IMG/VR virus record: IMGVR_UViG_3300042902_000033
Coordinates: 1 to 36,773 of that record
DNA from: a virus
Direction: 5' to 3' (one strand)
Length of the DNA stretch: 36,773 nt
Both the position numbers and the translations under genes were made by a program. The notes beneath the pieces were generated by a model. It saw only the letters and a program-made list of their open reading frames with translations, made no database searches and was not told the origin of the DNA. How positions within the stretch are numbered: position 1 is the stretch's first letter; every line of letters starts with the position of its first letter. Shown one piece after another: positions 13,740 through 21,763 of the stretch.

Positions 13740-15435
13740 CATTGAGACCACGCTAGATCATAAAACCATCTGGCTTTGCTGCACGAAGAATATTGACACT
13801 GGGGAAACACACAAATGGTATCAGGCAAAAGCATTTCAGGACTATATCGAGGACGCTACGTTACTGATCGGACACAACCTAATCAGTTTCGATGCCTACC
13901 TGTTGAACAGCTTATGGAAGACACGGATAGTTTTGAACAAGTGCTACGACACACTTCTAGTCTCTCGTTTGCTCAACCCAAGCCGCGAAGGGGGCCACAG
14001 CCTCGCCGCATGGGGCAGCACGTTAGGCACGAAGAAGATTGACTACAAAGCAACTTGGCAGTGGTTGGCGGGGCGTAGGGAGGAATATGCTGGGGAGTGC
14101 TACGACAGCCCTCACTTCGGCCTTCTAAACATCTATTGTGAGCGTGATATTGATGTGACAGCCCTGCTGTATCAGCACTTGATAGAGGAGACAGAGGCTC
14201 AGAAGTTCTCACAGGAAAGTGTGGAGCTGGAGCATTCTGTAGCCGCTATCATTGCCAAGCAGGAACGTAATGGATTTAAACTGGACTTGCCTTATGCAAC
14301 CGTGCTACTTACTAGAATCAAAGGAAAGCTGGACGGCATTTATGAACAAATGCAAGAGAGATGGCCTCCCTACATCGTTGAGCGAACAAGCGAGAAAACC
14401 GGGAAGCCTCTTAAACCAGCAACTATTGTCTTCAACCCCGGAAGCAGACAACAGATTGGAGAGAAGCTTGTTGAACTTGGATGGAAGCCTTCCACTTTTA
14501 CACCTACAGGGCAGCCAGTTGTTGATGAGGGAAGCTTGGATGGATGCCTCCTCCCAGAAGCAAAGCTAATCAGTGAATATCTGATGCTACAGAAGAGGGT
14601 TGCACAGATAGAAAGCTGGATGGAGGCTGTGGAGGATGATGGAAGGGTTCATGGACGGGTAACCACCAATGGTGCTGTGACGGGCCGTATGACTCATTCC
14701 AGCCCCAACATGGCTCAGATACCTAACAGCGGTTCTGTGTTTGGCCCTGAGTGCAGAGAGTGTTGGAGTGTGGAGGAAGGGAATGTGCTAGTAGGTGCAG
14801 ACGCTTCAGGTTTGGAATTGAGAATGCTTGCCCACTATATGAAGGATGAAAGCTATGTTAGAACCGTGGTTGAAGGAAGTTCTAAGGATGGAACTGATGT
14901 ACACTCGGTTAATCAAAGAACTGCGGGACTTAATACTAGAGACGAGGCAAAAACATTTATTTATGCCTTTCTCTACGGAGCCGGAAATGCGAAGATTGGC
15001 TCGATTGTCGGAGGATCAGCTAGTGCTGGTGGCAAACTTAAAGAGAAGTTTCTTAAAGGAACTCCAGCTTTACGAAGCCTCATTGACACAGTTGCAACAA
15101 TCGCTTCCAGCGGCAGTGTGCCCGGCCTTGATGGAAGACGAATCCTTGTCAGAAGCGAACACGCAGCACTAAACAGCCTGCTTCAAGGGGCTGGTGCAGT
15201 GGTAATGAAGAAGGCTCTGGTGATCTTTGATGCTAAAATACGACAGAACAAATGGCCTGTGAAGATAGTTGTCAATGTTCATGACGAATTTCAGTGGGAG
15301 ACCACCGAATCTTATGCTACAATCACTGGTGAAGCTGCGGTGCAGAGCATCGTTGAAGCCGGTGAGTTTTATAAGCTACGTTGTCCTTTAAATGGAGAAT
15401 TTAAGTATGGAAAAAGTTGGAGAGAAACCCACTAA
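13720..15435 (+). CDS. DNA polymerase, family A with 3'-5' exonuclease
   Basis: This 571-residue T7-type replicase starts with a proofreading exonuclease: VVDIET (Asp7, Glu9), GHNLISFDAYLL (Asp58) and YCERDIDVT. The polymerase domain has motif A with Asp361 (GADASGLELRMLAHY), the O-helix RDEAKTFIYAFLYGAG (Arg407, Lys411, Tyr415), and motif C VNVHDEF (His521-Asp522). The O-helix Tyr equals the position called 762 in E. coli Pol I and is Tyr as in T7. The protein is shorter than T7 polymerase (about 700), so the thioredoxin-binding loop is probably reduced or absent. It overlaps both neighbouring genes. Confidence 0.95.
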   Translation: MKRLVVDIETTLDHKTIWLCCTKNIDTGETHKWYQAKAFQDYIEDATLLIGHNLISFDAYLLNSLWKTRIVLNKCYDTLLVSRLLNPSREGGHSLAAWGSTLGTKKIDYKATWQWLAGRREEYAGECYDSPHFGLLNIYCERDIDVTALLYQHLIEETEAQKFSQESVELEHSVAAIIAKQERNGFKLDLPYATVLLTRIKGKLDGIYEQMQERWPPYIVERTSEKTGKPLKPATIVFNPGSRQQIGEKLVELGWKPSTFTPTGQPVVDEGSLDGCLLPEAKLISEYLMLQKRVAQIESWMEAVEDDGRVHGRVTTNGAVTGRMTHSSPNMAQIPNSGSVFGPECRECWSVEEGNVLVGADASGLELRMLAHYMKDESYVRTVVEGSSKDGTDVHSVNQRTAGLNTRDEAKTFIYAFLYGAGNAKIGSIVGGSASAGGKLKEKFLKGTPALRSLIDTVATIASSGSVPGLDGRRILVRSEHAALNSLLQGAGAVVMKKALVIFDAKIRQNKWPVKIVVNVHDEFQWETTESYATITGEAAVQSIVEAGEFYKLRCPLNGEFKYGKSWRETH

Positions 15436-15604
15436 AGAAGAAAGTCCCAATGAAATCTTGGGAAAGGTGATAATTACAGTGTATAATGATTGCTTCTCGG
15501 TAGAGCACACAGCAGGGCTTAGCCCCAATGAGATTGTGGGCCTACTGATTGCAACGTTAGAGCACTTAGGCGGCGAGACGGAAGACGAAGCTACAGTTCA
15601 TTAA
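15407..15604 (+). CDS. Hypothetical protein after polymerase, 65 aa
   Basis: ATG 15407 is chosen because GGAG lies 9 nt before it; the ATG at 15392 has no site. The 65-residue product (MEKVGEKPTKEESPNEILG) has a short polar N-terminus, then a globular part with a beta strand (VIITVYND) and a helix (PNEIVGLLIATLEHLGG). It overlaps the polymerase by 29 nt. A TGC-TACAAT element at 15315-15323, inside the polymerase gene, could be a promoter for this gene and the following SSB. Function unknown. Confidence 0.65.
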   Translation: MEKVGEKPTKEESPNEILGKVIITVYNDCFSVEHTAGLSPNEIVGLLIATLEHLGGETEDEATVH

Positions 15605-15618
15605 ACAAAGGAAATATT

Positions 15619-16047
15619 ATGACCGAAATTACAAAACCAGTTCGCATCACAGGCACTCTCTACTGGACTCAGTGGATGAGCAAGATCAACAAAGCTTTCA
15701 ACGAAGACAGCATCAAGTATGAATGCACCATCGGTGACTTGTCTGACAAGGATTGCGAGGCTCTGAAGGCTATGGGCATTAAGATTAAGAACAAAGACGG
15801 TCAGGGCAACTTCGTAGTTTGCAAAAGCAACTATGTGCATAACGGTGTTGACGAAGACGGCACACCCATTGAAGCCACCGCCATCGGCAAGGGTACTAAG
15901 GTTGCAGCAATCATGGGCTTCTACACCCACAAGATGAGCAAGATGCACGGCAATGCCCCTTCTATTAAGAAGCTGATTATTACGGAATTGATGTCCTACA
16001 ACCCGGACAAGGCAGCCTCCGAAGAGCTTGACGAGTACGTGCTGTAA
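15619..16047 (+). CDS. Single-stranded DNA-binding protein (T7 gp2.5-like)
   Basis: The 142-residue product (MTEITKPVRITGTLYW) is followed directly by the exonuclease gene. It has a beta-rich OB-like body (IKIKNKDGQGNFVVCKSNY, KVAAIMGFY) and an acidic C-terminal tail ending in EELDEYVL, with an aromatic residue near the end. That tail is the hallmark by which phage SSBs contact polymerase and helicase. The ribosome site AAAGGA lies 7 nt from the ATG. Overall identity is low, so the call rests on size, tail and position. Confidence 0.8.
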   Translation: MTEITKPVRITGTLYWTQWMSKINKAFNEDSIKYECTIGDLSDKDCEALKAMGIKIKNKDGQGNFVVCKSNYVHNGVDEDGTPIEATAIGKGTKVAAIMGFYTHKMSKMHGNAPSIKKLIITELMSYNPDKAASEELDEYVL

Positions 16048-16748
16048 TGACGGAACGCCCTAAGACGGCGTTCATTGATGCTGACTATTTGGTCTATAGG
16101 GTTGGGTTTTCTTCCAAGGAAGATACCGAAGCTGTAGCCTGTAGTCGGGTTCAAGAGCAGCTATTTAATACGGTGTATGTGCAGCTAAAGTGTGAAGATT
16201 ACGATGCGTTCATTACAGGGAAGACAAACTTCCGGTTTGAAACGGCAACAACTCACCCCTATAAGGGTAATAGGAAGCTGTCTGAGAAGCCTCCTCACTA
16301 CGCTGCATTGAGAGACAAGCTGGTGGCTCTAGGGGCTACAATCAGTGAGAATCAAGAAGCTGACGATGATGTGGGAATTGCCTCTACTAAGTATGAGGGG
16401 TGGATTGTTCATGTGGATAAGGACTTGAATCAGCTTCCGGGCTGGCATTACAACCCTGTGAAGGATGAGCAATACTATGTGACTCCCTTTGAAGGGCTTG
16501 TAAGCTTCTACACACAGCTCTTAACAGGAGATAAAATTGATAACATTGTTGGCTTGTATGGAATTGGCCCTGTTAAAGCTAAGAAGCTTCTGGCAGGTTG
16601 TGAGACAGAACAGCAGCTCTACCAAGCAGTAATCGCAGCTTACGCTGCTCATGGGGAAAAGCCTGAAAGGGTGTTAGAGAACGGCCAGTTGCTGTGGTTG
16701 AGTCGCTTTGAGGGACAACGATGGAGCCTGCCAAGTGAAGAGGAATAG
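16047..16748 (+). CDS. 5'-3' exonuclease / flap endonuclease
   Basis: The 233-residue product has PIN-type nuclease features: FIDADYLVYR (Asp11, Asp13) at the N-terminus, then the acidic cluster ENQEADDDVG and VDKDLNQLPG. A helix-three-turn-helix region follows (LLTGDKIDNIVGLYGIGPVKAKKLL) that grips the DNA duplex. This is the T5/T4 RNase H-like family that removes primers and may degrade host DNA. Its ATG overlaps the SSB stop (TAATG). It ends 14 nt into the HNH gene. Confidence 0.92.
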   Translation: MTERPKTAFIDADYLVYRVGFSSKEDTEAVACSRVQEQLFNTVYVQLKCEDYDAFITGKTNFRFETATTHPYKGNRKLSEKPPHYAALRDKLVALGATISENQEADDDVGIASTKYEGWIVHVDKDLNQLPGWHYNPVKDEQYYVTPFEGLVSFYTQLLTGDKIDNIVGLYGIGPVKAKKLLAGCETEQQLYQAVIAAYAAHGEKPERVLENGQLLWLSRFEGQRWSLPSEEE

Positions 16749-17115
16749 CTACAACGACGGAGAATGGACACCTGCTAAATACAGAAGCTTTGTTACAGGG
16801 GCGCTACGCACAGCAACACGTCGCTGGCCTCCTAAATATAAAGCTCTGAAGGAAGCCTTCGTAGGTCGTCAGGTTAACAAGAAGACGAACAAGCTTGCCA
16901 TGCACTACCGCTGTGCAGCTTGTGACAACGAGTTTGTTAGCAATGATGTGCAGGTGGATCATATAAGCCCTGCGGTGGATCCCGCGAAGGGGTTTATTAG
17001 CTGGGATGTTTATGTCGATAGGCTGTTCTGTGAGACGAGCAACCTTCAAGTTTTATGTCTTCCATGCCATAAGGTGAAGACAGCGGCTGAGAAACTATTA
17101 AGGAAGAAGAAATGA
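16735..17115 (+). CDS. HNH endonuclease, GTG start
   Basis: This 126-residue protein has a zinc-bound HNH core: YRCAACDNEF, VQVDHISPAVDP, then LQVLCLPCHKVKT. The N-terminus KRNSYNDGEWTPAKYRSFV is typical of free-standing HNH proteins next to the exonuclease in T7-like phages. I place the start at GTG 16735, which gives VKRNSYND and has GGAG about 8 nt upstream. A TTG at 16708 in the same frame is less likely. The gene overlaps the exonuclease. It may act in recombination or host DNA breakdown, or be a homing-type element. Confidence 0.85.
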   Translation: MKRNSYNDGEWTPAKYRSFVTGALRTATRRWPPKYKALKEAFVGRQVNKKTNKLAMHYRCAACDNEFVSNDVQVDHISPAVDPAKGFISWDVYVDRLFCETSNLQVLCLPCHKVKTAAEKLLRKKK

Positions 17116-17747
17116 ATGTAAGCACAGTGTGGGCAACACCAGAGGGAGAGGCTCTGGTGGCTTATATGGCCCGTGTGAGCAACCCCGGCAATCAGGACAA
17201 CCCAGAGAGTGCTCCGAAGCTAATTAAATACTTAGCTAAGAACAATCACTGGAGCCCTTTTGAGATGGTGAATTTGTGCATGGAGATTGAAACAACCCGA
17301 GACATTGCCCGACAGATATTGCGCCACCGAAGCTTTAGCTTTCAGGAGTTTAGTCAGAGGTATGCAGAGGTTCCTTCTGACGGCTTTGAATACGGAGAGG
17401 CTCGGTTGCAGGACAGTAAGAACCGTCAGAACAGCCTTGAGAGCGATGATGGTTATTTGAAGAACTGGTGGGTGGCTATGCAGCACAGAGCTACGGCAGA
17501 CGCTGAATACATCTATCAGGAGGCTTTGAAGAAGGGGATTGCTAAGGAGGTTGCTCGTAAGGTGCTGCCTGAGGGTCTTACGAAGAGCAGGATGTATATG
17601 AACGGAACGCTTCGCAGTTGGCTTCATTATGTAGCCATCCGCTGTGACCCAGCAACTCAGAAGGAGCACCGAGAGGTTGCTCTATTGTGTAAACAGGAGA
17701 TCGCTAAGGCGTTCCCTAGTATTTTGGAGGTGCTAAATGCGTCTTGA
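17112..17747 (+). CDS. thyX: Flavin-dependent thymidylate synthase
   Basis: This 211-residue enzyme converts dUMP to dTMP with FAD, NADPH and methylenetetrahydrofolate. The ThyX signature RHR-x7-S is present as RHRSFSFQEFSQRY (Arg71-His72-Arg73 to Ser81). The C-terminal SRMYMNGTLRSWLHYVAIRC fits the substrate-binding part. The ATG overlaps the HNH stop (ATGA). With the ribonucleotide reductase and diphosphohydrolase downstream, it forms a deoxynucleotide supply set. Length is normal for phage ThyX. Confidence 0.95.
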   Translation: MNVSTVWATPEGEALVAYMARVSNPGNQDNPESAPKLIKYLAKNNHWSPFEMVNLCMEIETTRDIARQILRHRSFSFQEFSQRYAEVPSDGFEYGEARLQDSKNRQNSLESDDGYLKNWWVAMQHRATADAEYIYQEALKKGIAKEVARKVLPEGLTKSRMYMNGTLRSWLHYVAIRCDPATQKEHREVALLCKQEIAKAFPSILEVLNAS

Positions 17748-18030
17748 AACTATTGAAAACATTTTGGATGAATATGACTTCCAGAAGGTGCAGAAGGCAA
17801 TGGAAGCCCTTGAGTGGCACTGGAGTACTGCTGAAGACGGCTTGCCCTCCATTGCTGAGCTTCGTAGGCAGGCACGGGGCCTCCTTGAGGATGTGTATCA
17901 CCACAGCGACACCACCTGTATCACTATGGGCTGTGGAGGATTTGAAGCAACCCGCCTTATGGGTGTTGGCGATTTGAATAAATATCTCTCTCTTAAATTT
18001 ATTGTAGAAGAAGGAAACAATCATGAATGA
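17737..18030 (+). CDS. Conserved phage protein of unknown function, 97 aa
   Basis: The 97-residue product begins MRLETIENILDEYDFQKVQK, with MEALEWHWSTAEDGLPS and TMGCGGFEATRL later. The pattern YDF-KV-KAMEAL-W-W, then GGF-AT, then a last strand ending in VEE, recurs in phage genomes as an unknown family. It overlaps thyX by 11 nt and the next gene by 8 nt, so it belongs to the nucleotide operon. No catalytic motif is visible. Confidence 0.75.
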   Translation: MRLETIENILDEYDFQKVQKAMEALEWHWSTAEDGLPSIAELRRQARGLLEDVYHHSDTTCITMGCGGFEATRLMGVGDLNKYLSLKFIVEEGNNHE

Positions 18031-18265
18031 ATCAACTGAAACCTACAGCTTCCATTACTCCGATGGTGAAGACCGAAGCATTTCTGTTTCTTTCACTCCC
18101 GGAGACACTTGGCCGGAGGTGCTGGAGCAGTTTGTCTCCTTCATGAACAATGTGTATGGCTACGATATTCGTCAGAAGGTGGGCATTAAAGCCAATCGAC
18201 TAACTGCTTCAATGCTTGACGAAACATGGACAGGTGTTGTGTTTAACCCGGAGGACGAGCTGTAA
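18023..18265 (+). CDS. Hypothetical acidic protein, 80 aa
   Basis: The 80-residue product (MNESTETYSFHYSDGEDR) appears to be an alpha/beta protein with a helix (WPEVLEQFVSFMNNVYGY) and beta strands on both sides. AAGGAA lies about 7 nt before the ATG. It overlaps the previous gene by 8 nt and the next by one base (TAATG). Family not recognised. It is probably real because of the tight coupling. Confidence 0.65.
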   Translation: MNESTETYSFHYSDGEDRSISVSFTPGDTWPEVLEQFVSFMNNVYGYDIRQKVGIKANRLTASMLDETWTGVVFNPEDEL

Positions 18266-19035
18266 TGCGTATCTTAGTTATTCCTGATTGTCAGGTTAAA
18301 GAAGGGGTTGCTCTGGAGCACCTCACGTGGGCTGGGGAGGCCATTTGTGATTATCGCCCTGATGTTATTGTTAACATTGGTGACTTCGCTGATATGCCTT
18401 CCCTGTCCACACATGATGTGAAGGGCAGCAAATACTTCGAGGGGCTGCGCTACAATATTGATGTGGAGACGACTAAGAAGGCTATGGCTTTGTTGCTTAA
18501 GCCCTTGCGAGACCTCCAAGAGAAGCAGCGTGAGAACAAGCACAAGGTGTATAATCCTCGCATGGTGCTCACCCTCGGTAATCATGAGAACCGCATCAGC
18601 AGGGCAGTTAACAACAACCCAATGCTTGATGGGCTTATTTCTACGAAGGATTTGGGCTACGAAGCTGATTGGGAAGTACATGAGTTCCTCCATCCTGTGT
18701 TTATCAACGGTGTTGGGTTTAACCACTATTGGCCTGTTGGTGCTATGGGACGCCCTGCGGCCTCTCCTGCCGCTATTATCAGTAAGCTGCACATGAGCTG
18801 TGTCGCTGGTCATCAGCAAGGGAAACAGGTGGCCTATGGTAAACGAGCTGATGGACAAAGCATCTGTGCTATCATTGCAGGGAGCTTCTATCAGCACGAT
18901 GAAGATTACATGGATCAATTGAGCAACACGCATTGGCGGGGCTTGGTAGTCTTGAACGAAGTTAACGACGGTGCTTTTGACGAAATGTTCCTAAGCATGA
19001 ATTACTTGAAAGGCAAGTATGGAAAAGAGTTGTGA
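18265..19035 (+). CDS. Calcineurin-like metallophosphoesterase
   Basis: This 256-residue protein has the metal-binding motifs of the calcineurin-like superfamily in order: PDCQ (Asp8), NIGDFAD (Asp40), LGNHENR, and a late GHQQG. The second-position Asp-x-Gln replaces the common Asp-x-His, as in several phage members. The substrate cannot be told from sequence: nucleic acid ends, cyclic nucleotides or phosphoproteins are all possible. It sits among nucleotide-metabolism genes, which favours a nucleotide or DNA substrate. Its end overlaps the next gene by 17 nt. Confidence 0.88.
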   Translation: MRILVIPDCQVKEGVALEHLTWAGEAICDYRPDVIVNIGDFADMPSLSTHDVKGSKYFEGLRYNIDVETTKKAMALLLKPLRDLQEKQRENKHKVYNPRMVLTLGNHENRISRAVNNNPMLDGLISTKDLGYEADWEVHEFLHPVFINGVGFNHYWPVGAMGRPAASPAAIISKLHMSCVAGHQQGKQVAYGKRADGQSICAIIAGSFYQHDEDYMDQLSNTHWRGLVVLNEVNDGAFDEMFLSMNYLKGKYGKEL

Positions 19036-19498
19036 TAATTGCTTTTATGAAGCGCTTCCTTGGAACGAAGGCCCGTGCTTTCATTGTGATGCCGGAGGCT
19101 CTAAGTGGGTTGCAATGGATTTCCTAAAAGACGTACCAGATGACACAGAGAGCTTAGAAAGCCAGCAAGTGATGGATCAAATGATTGCCCATCTTGAGCG
19201 TATTAAACCAAAGCAAGGCGTTAAATACGACAGTGATAAGCTACAATGGACTCTGCTGCCCTTCAGAGCAATCAACGAGGTGTTGGAGGTTCTTGCCTTC
19301 GGTGCTAAGAAGTATGCTGCTGATAACTGGAAGATTGTCCCTGAAGCCCGCACCCGCTATGTGGATGCAGCTTTCAGGCATCTCTCTGACTGGCACTTGA
19401 AAGAAAGGCTCGACGGGGAAACAGGAAAGAGTCACTTGGCCCATGCCATTTGCTGTTTGTTGTTTCTTCTGTGGTTTGAGCAAGAAGACCGTGTATGA
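19019..19498 (+). CDS. Zinc-ribbon fused to dATP/dGTP diphosphohydrolase-like domain
   Basis: The 159-residue protein starts with a four-Cys zinc site (Cys5, Cys8, Cys20, Cys23; CDNC, CFHC). After a linker it carries the conserved phage domain KYDSDKLQWTLLPF, then EVLEVLAFGAKKYAADNW, RYVDAAFRHLSDW and ETGKSHLAHAICC. This is the all-alpha, MazG-related domain described as dATP/dGTP diphosphohydrolase N-terminal (DUF5664). It should hydrolyse dNTPs to dNMP and pyrophosphate to adjust pools. No purZ is present, so a diaminopurine genome is not suggested. Confidence 0.85.
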   Translation: MEKSCDNCFYEALPWNEGPCFHCDAGGSKWVAMDFLKDVPDDTESLESQQVMDQMIAHLERIKPKQGVKYDSDKLQWTLLPFRAINEVLEVLAFGAKKYAADNWKIVPEARTRYVDAAFRHLSDWHLKERLDGETGKSHLAHAICCLLFLLWFEQEDRV

Positions 19499-19644
19499 TC
19501 TACACCTCTCACATAAAGAGCAGCTATAGCTCAGGAGGGCTTCGACGACAAACCGTCCAAGACTTCCTGAGTGCTGTGGCCTTTGTAGAGCAGTTTAAGA
19601 AGTTTGACCAAATTTATGTTTATGAACAAGAAGGAAATGAATGA
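19495..19644 (+). CDS. Hypothetical linker-gene protein, 49 aa
   Basis: This 49-codon frame (MIYTSHIKSSYSSGGLRRQT) overlaps the stop before it and the start after it, both as ATGA (19495-19498 and 19641-19644). It fills the only gap between the diphosphohydrolase and the ribonucleotide reductase. It has a helical middle (VQDFLSAVAFVEQFKKF). No family recognised. The double coupling strongly suggests translation. Confidence 0.65.
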   Translation: MIYTSHIKSSYSSGGLRRQTVQDFLSAVAFVEQFKKFDQIYVYEQEGNE

Positions 19645-21548
19645 CTAAGAATAAAATGAGCCCGTACCAAACCTACATCTCCAAGAGCCGGTACAGCCGG
19701 TTCCTAGACAAAGAAGGCCGACGAGAGCATTGGCCTGAGACAGTTGGTCGTTATTTTGACTTCATGGAGAAGCAGCTTCTGAAGAATCACAGCTATGTGC
19801 TTACAGAGGCCCTACGAGGCCGTTTGCAGGAGGCTGTGACCAATCTAGAGGTGGTTCCTTCAATGCGTTCCATTATGACCGCTGGTGAGGCTTTGGATCG
19901 TCAGAACATTGCAGGCTACAACTGTGCCTACTTGACGATTGACGACCCAAAGAGCTTTGATGAGAGCATGTACATCTTGCTTTGTGGAACAGGTGTTGGT
20001 TATAGTGTGGAGCAGAAATATGTTAACAAGCTACCAGAGGTTCCTGAAGTGTTGTACAATAGCAACACTGTTATTGGCGTTAAAGACTCCAAAGAGGGAT
20101 GGGCTAAAGCGCTACGACAAGTGTTTGCCTTGCTTTATGCAGGTGAGATCCCTAAATGGGACGTATCATCTGTGCGGCCTGCCGGAGCACGTCTTAAGAC
20201 ATTCGGTGGTCGTGCAAGTGGGCCGGAGCCTCTGGTGGACTTGTTTAAATATGTCATTACGAAATTCAAAGGTGCTGTTGGTCGCAAACTATCATCACTC
20301 GAAGCCCATGACATTTTATGCAAGATTGGGGAAGTTGTTGTTGTGGGCGGAGTTCGACGAAGTGCTATGATTAGCTTGTCTGACCTTGGCGACGACAACA
20401 TGGCTAAGGCTAAGGCAGGTAATTGGTGGGACGGTAACGGTCAACGAGCCTTGGCTAATAACAGTGCTGTGTATGACACTAAGCCCTCCGTAGGCCAGTT
20501 TATGCGTGAATGGAGCTCGATCTATGAAAGTCATTCTGGTGAGCGTGGTATTTTTAATCGTTATGCTAGTGACCTTCAAGTTGCTAAGAACGGACGACGC
20601 ATTGTTGGAAAGGAATGGGGTACAAACCCATGTAGTGAAATCATCCTCCGGCCTTTCCAGTTCTGTAACCTCTCTTCCGTTATTGTGCGACCAGAAGACA
20701 CAGAAGAAACCTTGCTAGATAAGATTGAAATGGCAACCATCTTGGGAACCTTCCAATCTACAATGACAAACTTCCCATATCTCCGTAAGATTTGGCAACA
20801 GAATACAGAAGAAGAGCGTTTGTTGGGTGTGTCTATGACAGGCCCTCTGGACAATCGCTTATTGAATAACCCAAATGATGAAAATCTTCCAAAGCTTTTA
20901 GAAAGGCTTAAACAACATGCTGTGGATACAAATAAGCTGTTTGCTGCTGATATTGGCATCAGTGCCTCTGTGGCTATTACCGCAATTAAGCCAGAAGGAA
21001 CTGTCAGTCAACTGTCAAATACTGCTAGTGGCTTGCATCCTCAACACAGTAGCTATTTTATTCGTCGTGTACGAAGCGACAACAAAGATCCTCTGACGGA
21101 CTTCTTGAAGATTCAAGGGTTTCCTTCAGAGGCTTGTGTTATGAAGCCTGACAGCACAACAATCTTTAGCTTTCCTATGAAGGTTAAAGAAGGTGCTCTG
21201 TTGCGTGAAGACCTCAGTGCTGAGAAGCATTTGCAGCTTTGGTTGTTGTATCAGCGTCATTATTGTGAGCATAAGCCTTCAGTAACTATTAGTGTTAAGG
21301 AAGACGAATGGCCAATTATTGGTGCTAAGGTTTGGGAGCATTTTGATGAAATCACGGGTGTTAGCTTTCTACCTATGGATGGAGGGACATATCGACAAGC
21401 TCCTTATGAAGCTATTACGGAAGATGAATATGTAGCCTTTGAAGCAGAAATGCCTAAAGACATCAATTGGGATCATCTGTTTGAGAATACAGATAATGTC
21501 GAAGGTGCTCAAACACTCGCCTGCACCGCTGGTCAATGTGAAATCTAA
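19641..21548 (+). CDS. nrdJ: Adenosylcobalamin-dependent ribonucleotide reductase (class II)
   Basis: This 635-residue enzyme makes deoxynucleotides with a B12-derived radical. Key residues match the monomeric Lactobacillus-type enzyme by motif and spacing: Cys95 (YNCAYL); NPCSEI with Cys331 and Glu333; Cys342 (FCNLSS), 11 residues on; and a C-terminal redox pair Cys628/Cys633 (CTAGQC), five apart as in that enzyme. It is about 100 residues shorter than the Lactobacillus form. No cobalamin-synthesis gene or B12 riboswitch is seen, so the host must supply B12. The start overlaps the preceding gene. Confidence 0.93.
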   Translation: MTKNKMSPYQTYISKSRYSRFLDKEGRREHWPETVGRYFDFMEKQLLKNHSYVLTEALRGRLQEAVTNLEVVPSMRSIMTAGEALDRQNIAGYNCAYLTIDDPKSFDESMYILLCGTGVGYSVEQKYVNKLPEVPEVLYNSNTVIGVKDSKEGWAKALRQVFALLYAGEIPKWDVSSVRPAGARLKTFGGRASGPEPLVDLFKYVITKFKGAVGRKLSSLEAHDILCKIGEVVVVGGVRRSAMISLSDLGDDNMAKAKAGNWWDGNGQRALANNSAVYDTKPSVGQFMREWSSIYESHSGERGIFNRYASDLQVAKNGRRIVGKEWGTNPCSEIILRPFQFCNLSSVIVRPEDTEETLLDKIEMATILGTFQSTMTNFPYLRKIWQQNTEEERLLGVSMTGPLDNRLLNNPNDENLPKLLERLKQHAVDTNKLFAADIGISASVAITAIKPEGTVSQLSNTASGLHPQHSSYFIRRVRSDNKDPLTDFLKIQGFPSEACVMKPDSTTIFSFPMKVKEGALLREDLSAEKHLQLWLLYQRHYCEHKPSVTISVKEDEWPIIGAKVWEHFDEITGVSFLPMDGGTYRQAPYEAITEDEYVAFEAEMPKDINWDHLFENTDNVEGAQTLACTAGQCEI

Positions 21549-21560
21549 GGAGGGATTTAT

Positions 21561-21719
21561 ATGTTTGATTATGAATGGAAAGCAGGCCTAGTCTTTGGAC
21601 TAGACACCGACAGCATCTACTTGGTGGAGGAAGGAGAAGACTTTGATGCTGAGGGGCCTTCTGCAACAATCATCACCCTCTACTTGGGCATTGTAGCCCT
21701 GTCCTTCATTATGCGATAG
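21561..21719 (+). CDS. Small membrane protein at end of rightward block, 52 aa
   Basis: This 52-codon frame follows the reductase by 12 nt with a near-perfect ribosome site (AAGGAGG, 7 nt before the ATG). The product starts MFDYEWKAGLVFGLDTDSIY, has an acidic middle, and ends in one membrane helix (ATIITLYLGIVALSFIM). It is the last + gene, 5 nt before the terminator hairpin. Function unknown. The glutaredoxin-type CPxC motif often seen near phage reductases is absent. Confidence 0.7.
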   Translation: MFDYEWKAGLVFGLDTDSIYLVEEGEDFDAEGPSATIITLYLGIVALSFIMR

Positions 21720-21724
21720 ACGTG

Positions 21725-21763
21725 AAAAAGCCACCAGAGCCTTATGAGCTTTGGTGGCTTTTC
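21725..21763. terminator. Bidirectional intrinsic terminator between converging blocks
   Basis: The hairpin pairs AGCCACCAGAGC with GCTTTGGTGGCT (one G-T wobble) around a short CTTATGA loop. A run of A lies on the left and a run of T on the right, so it works as a rho-independent terminator on both strands. It separates the last rightward gene (stop at 21719) from the last leftward gene (stop at 21764). Confidence 0.9.

Noticed and set aside
16735-17115. HNH gene as an intron-borne or inserted homing element
   Set aside because: The gene is cleanly coupled to exonuclease and thyX by short overlaps, and no neighbouring gene is interrupted.
19019-19498. Evidence of a diaminopurine (Z) genome
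   Set aside because: A dATP/dGTP hydrolase-like domain is present, but no PurZ gene was found in the whole genome.
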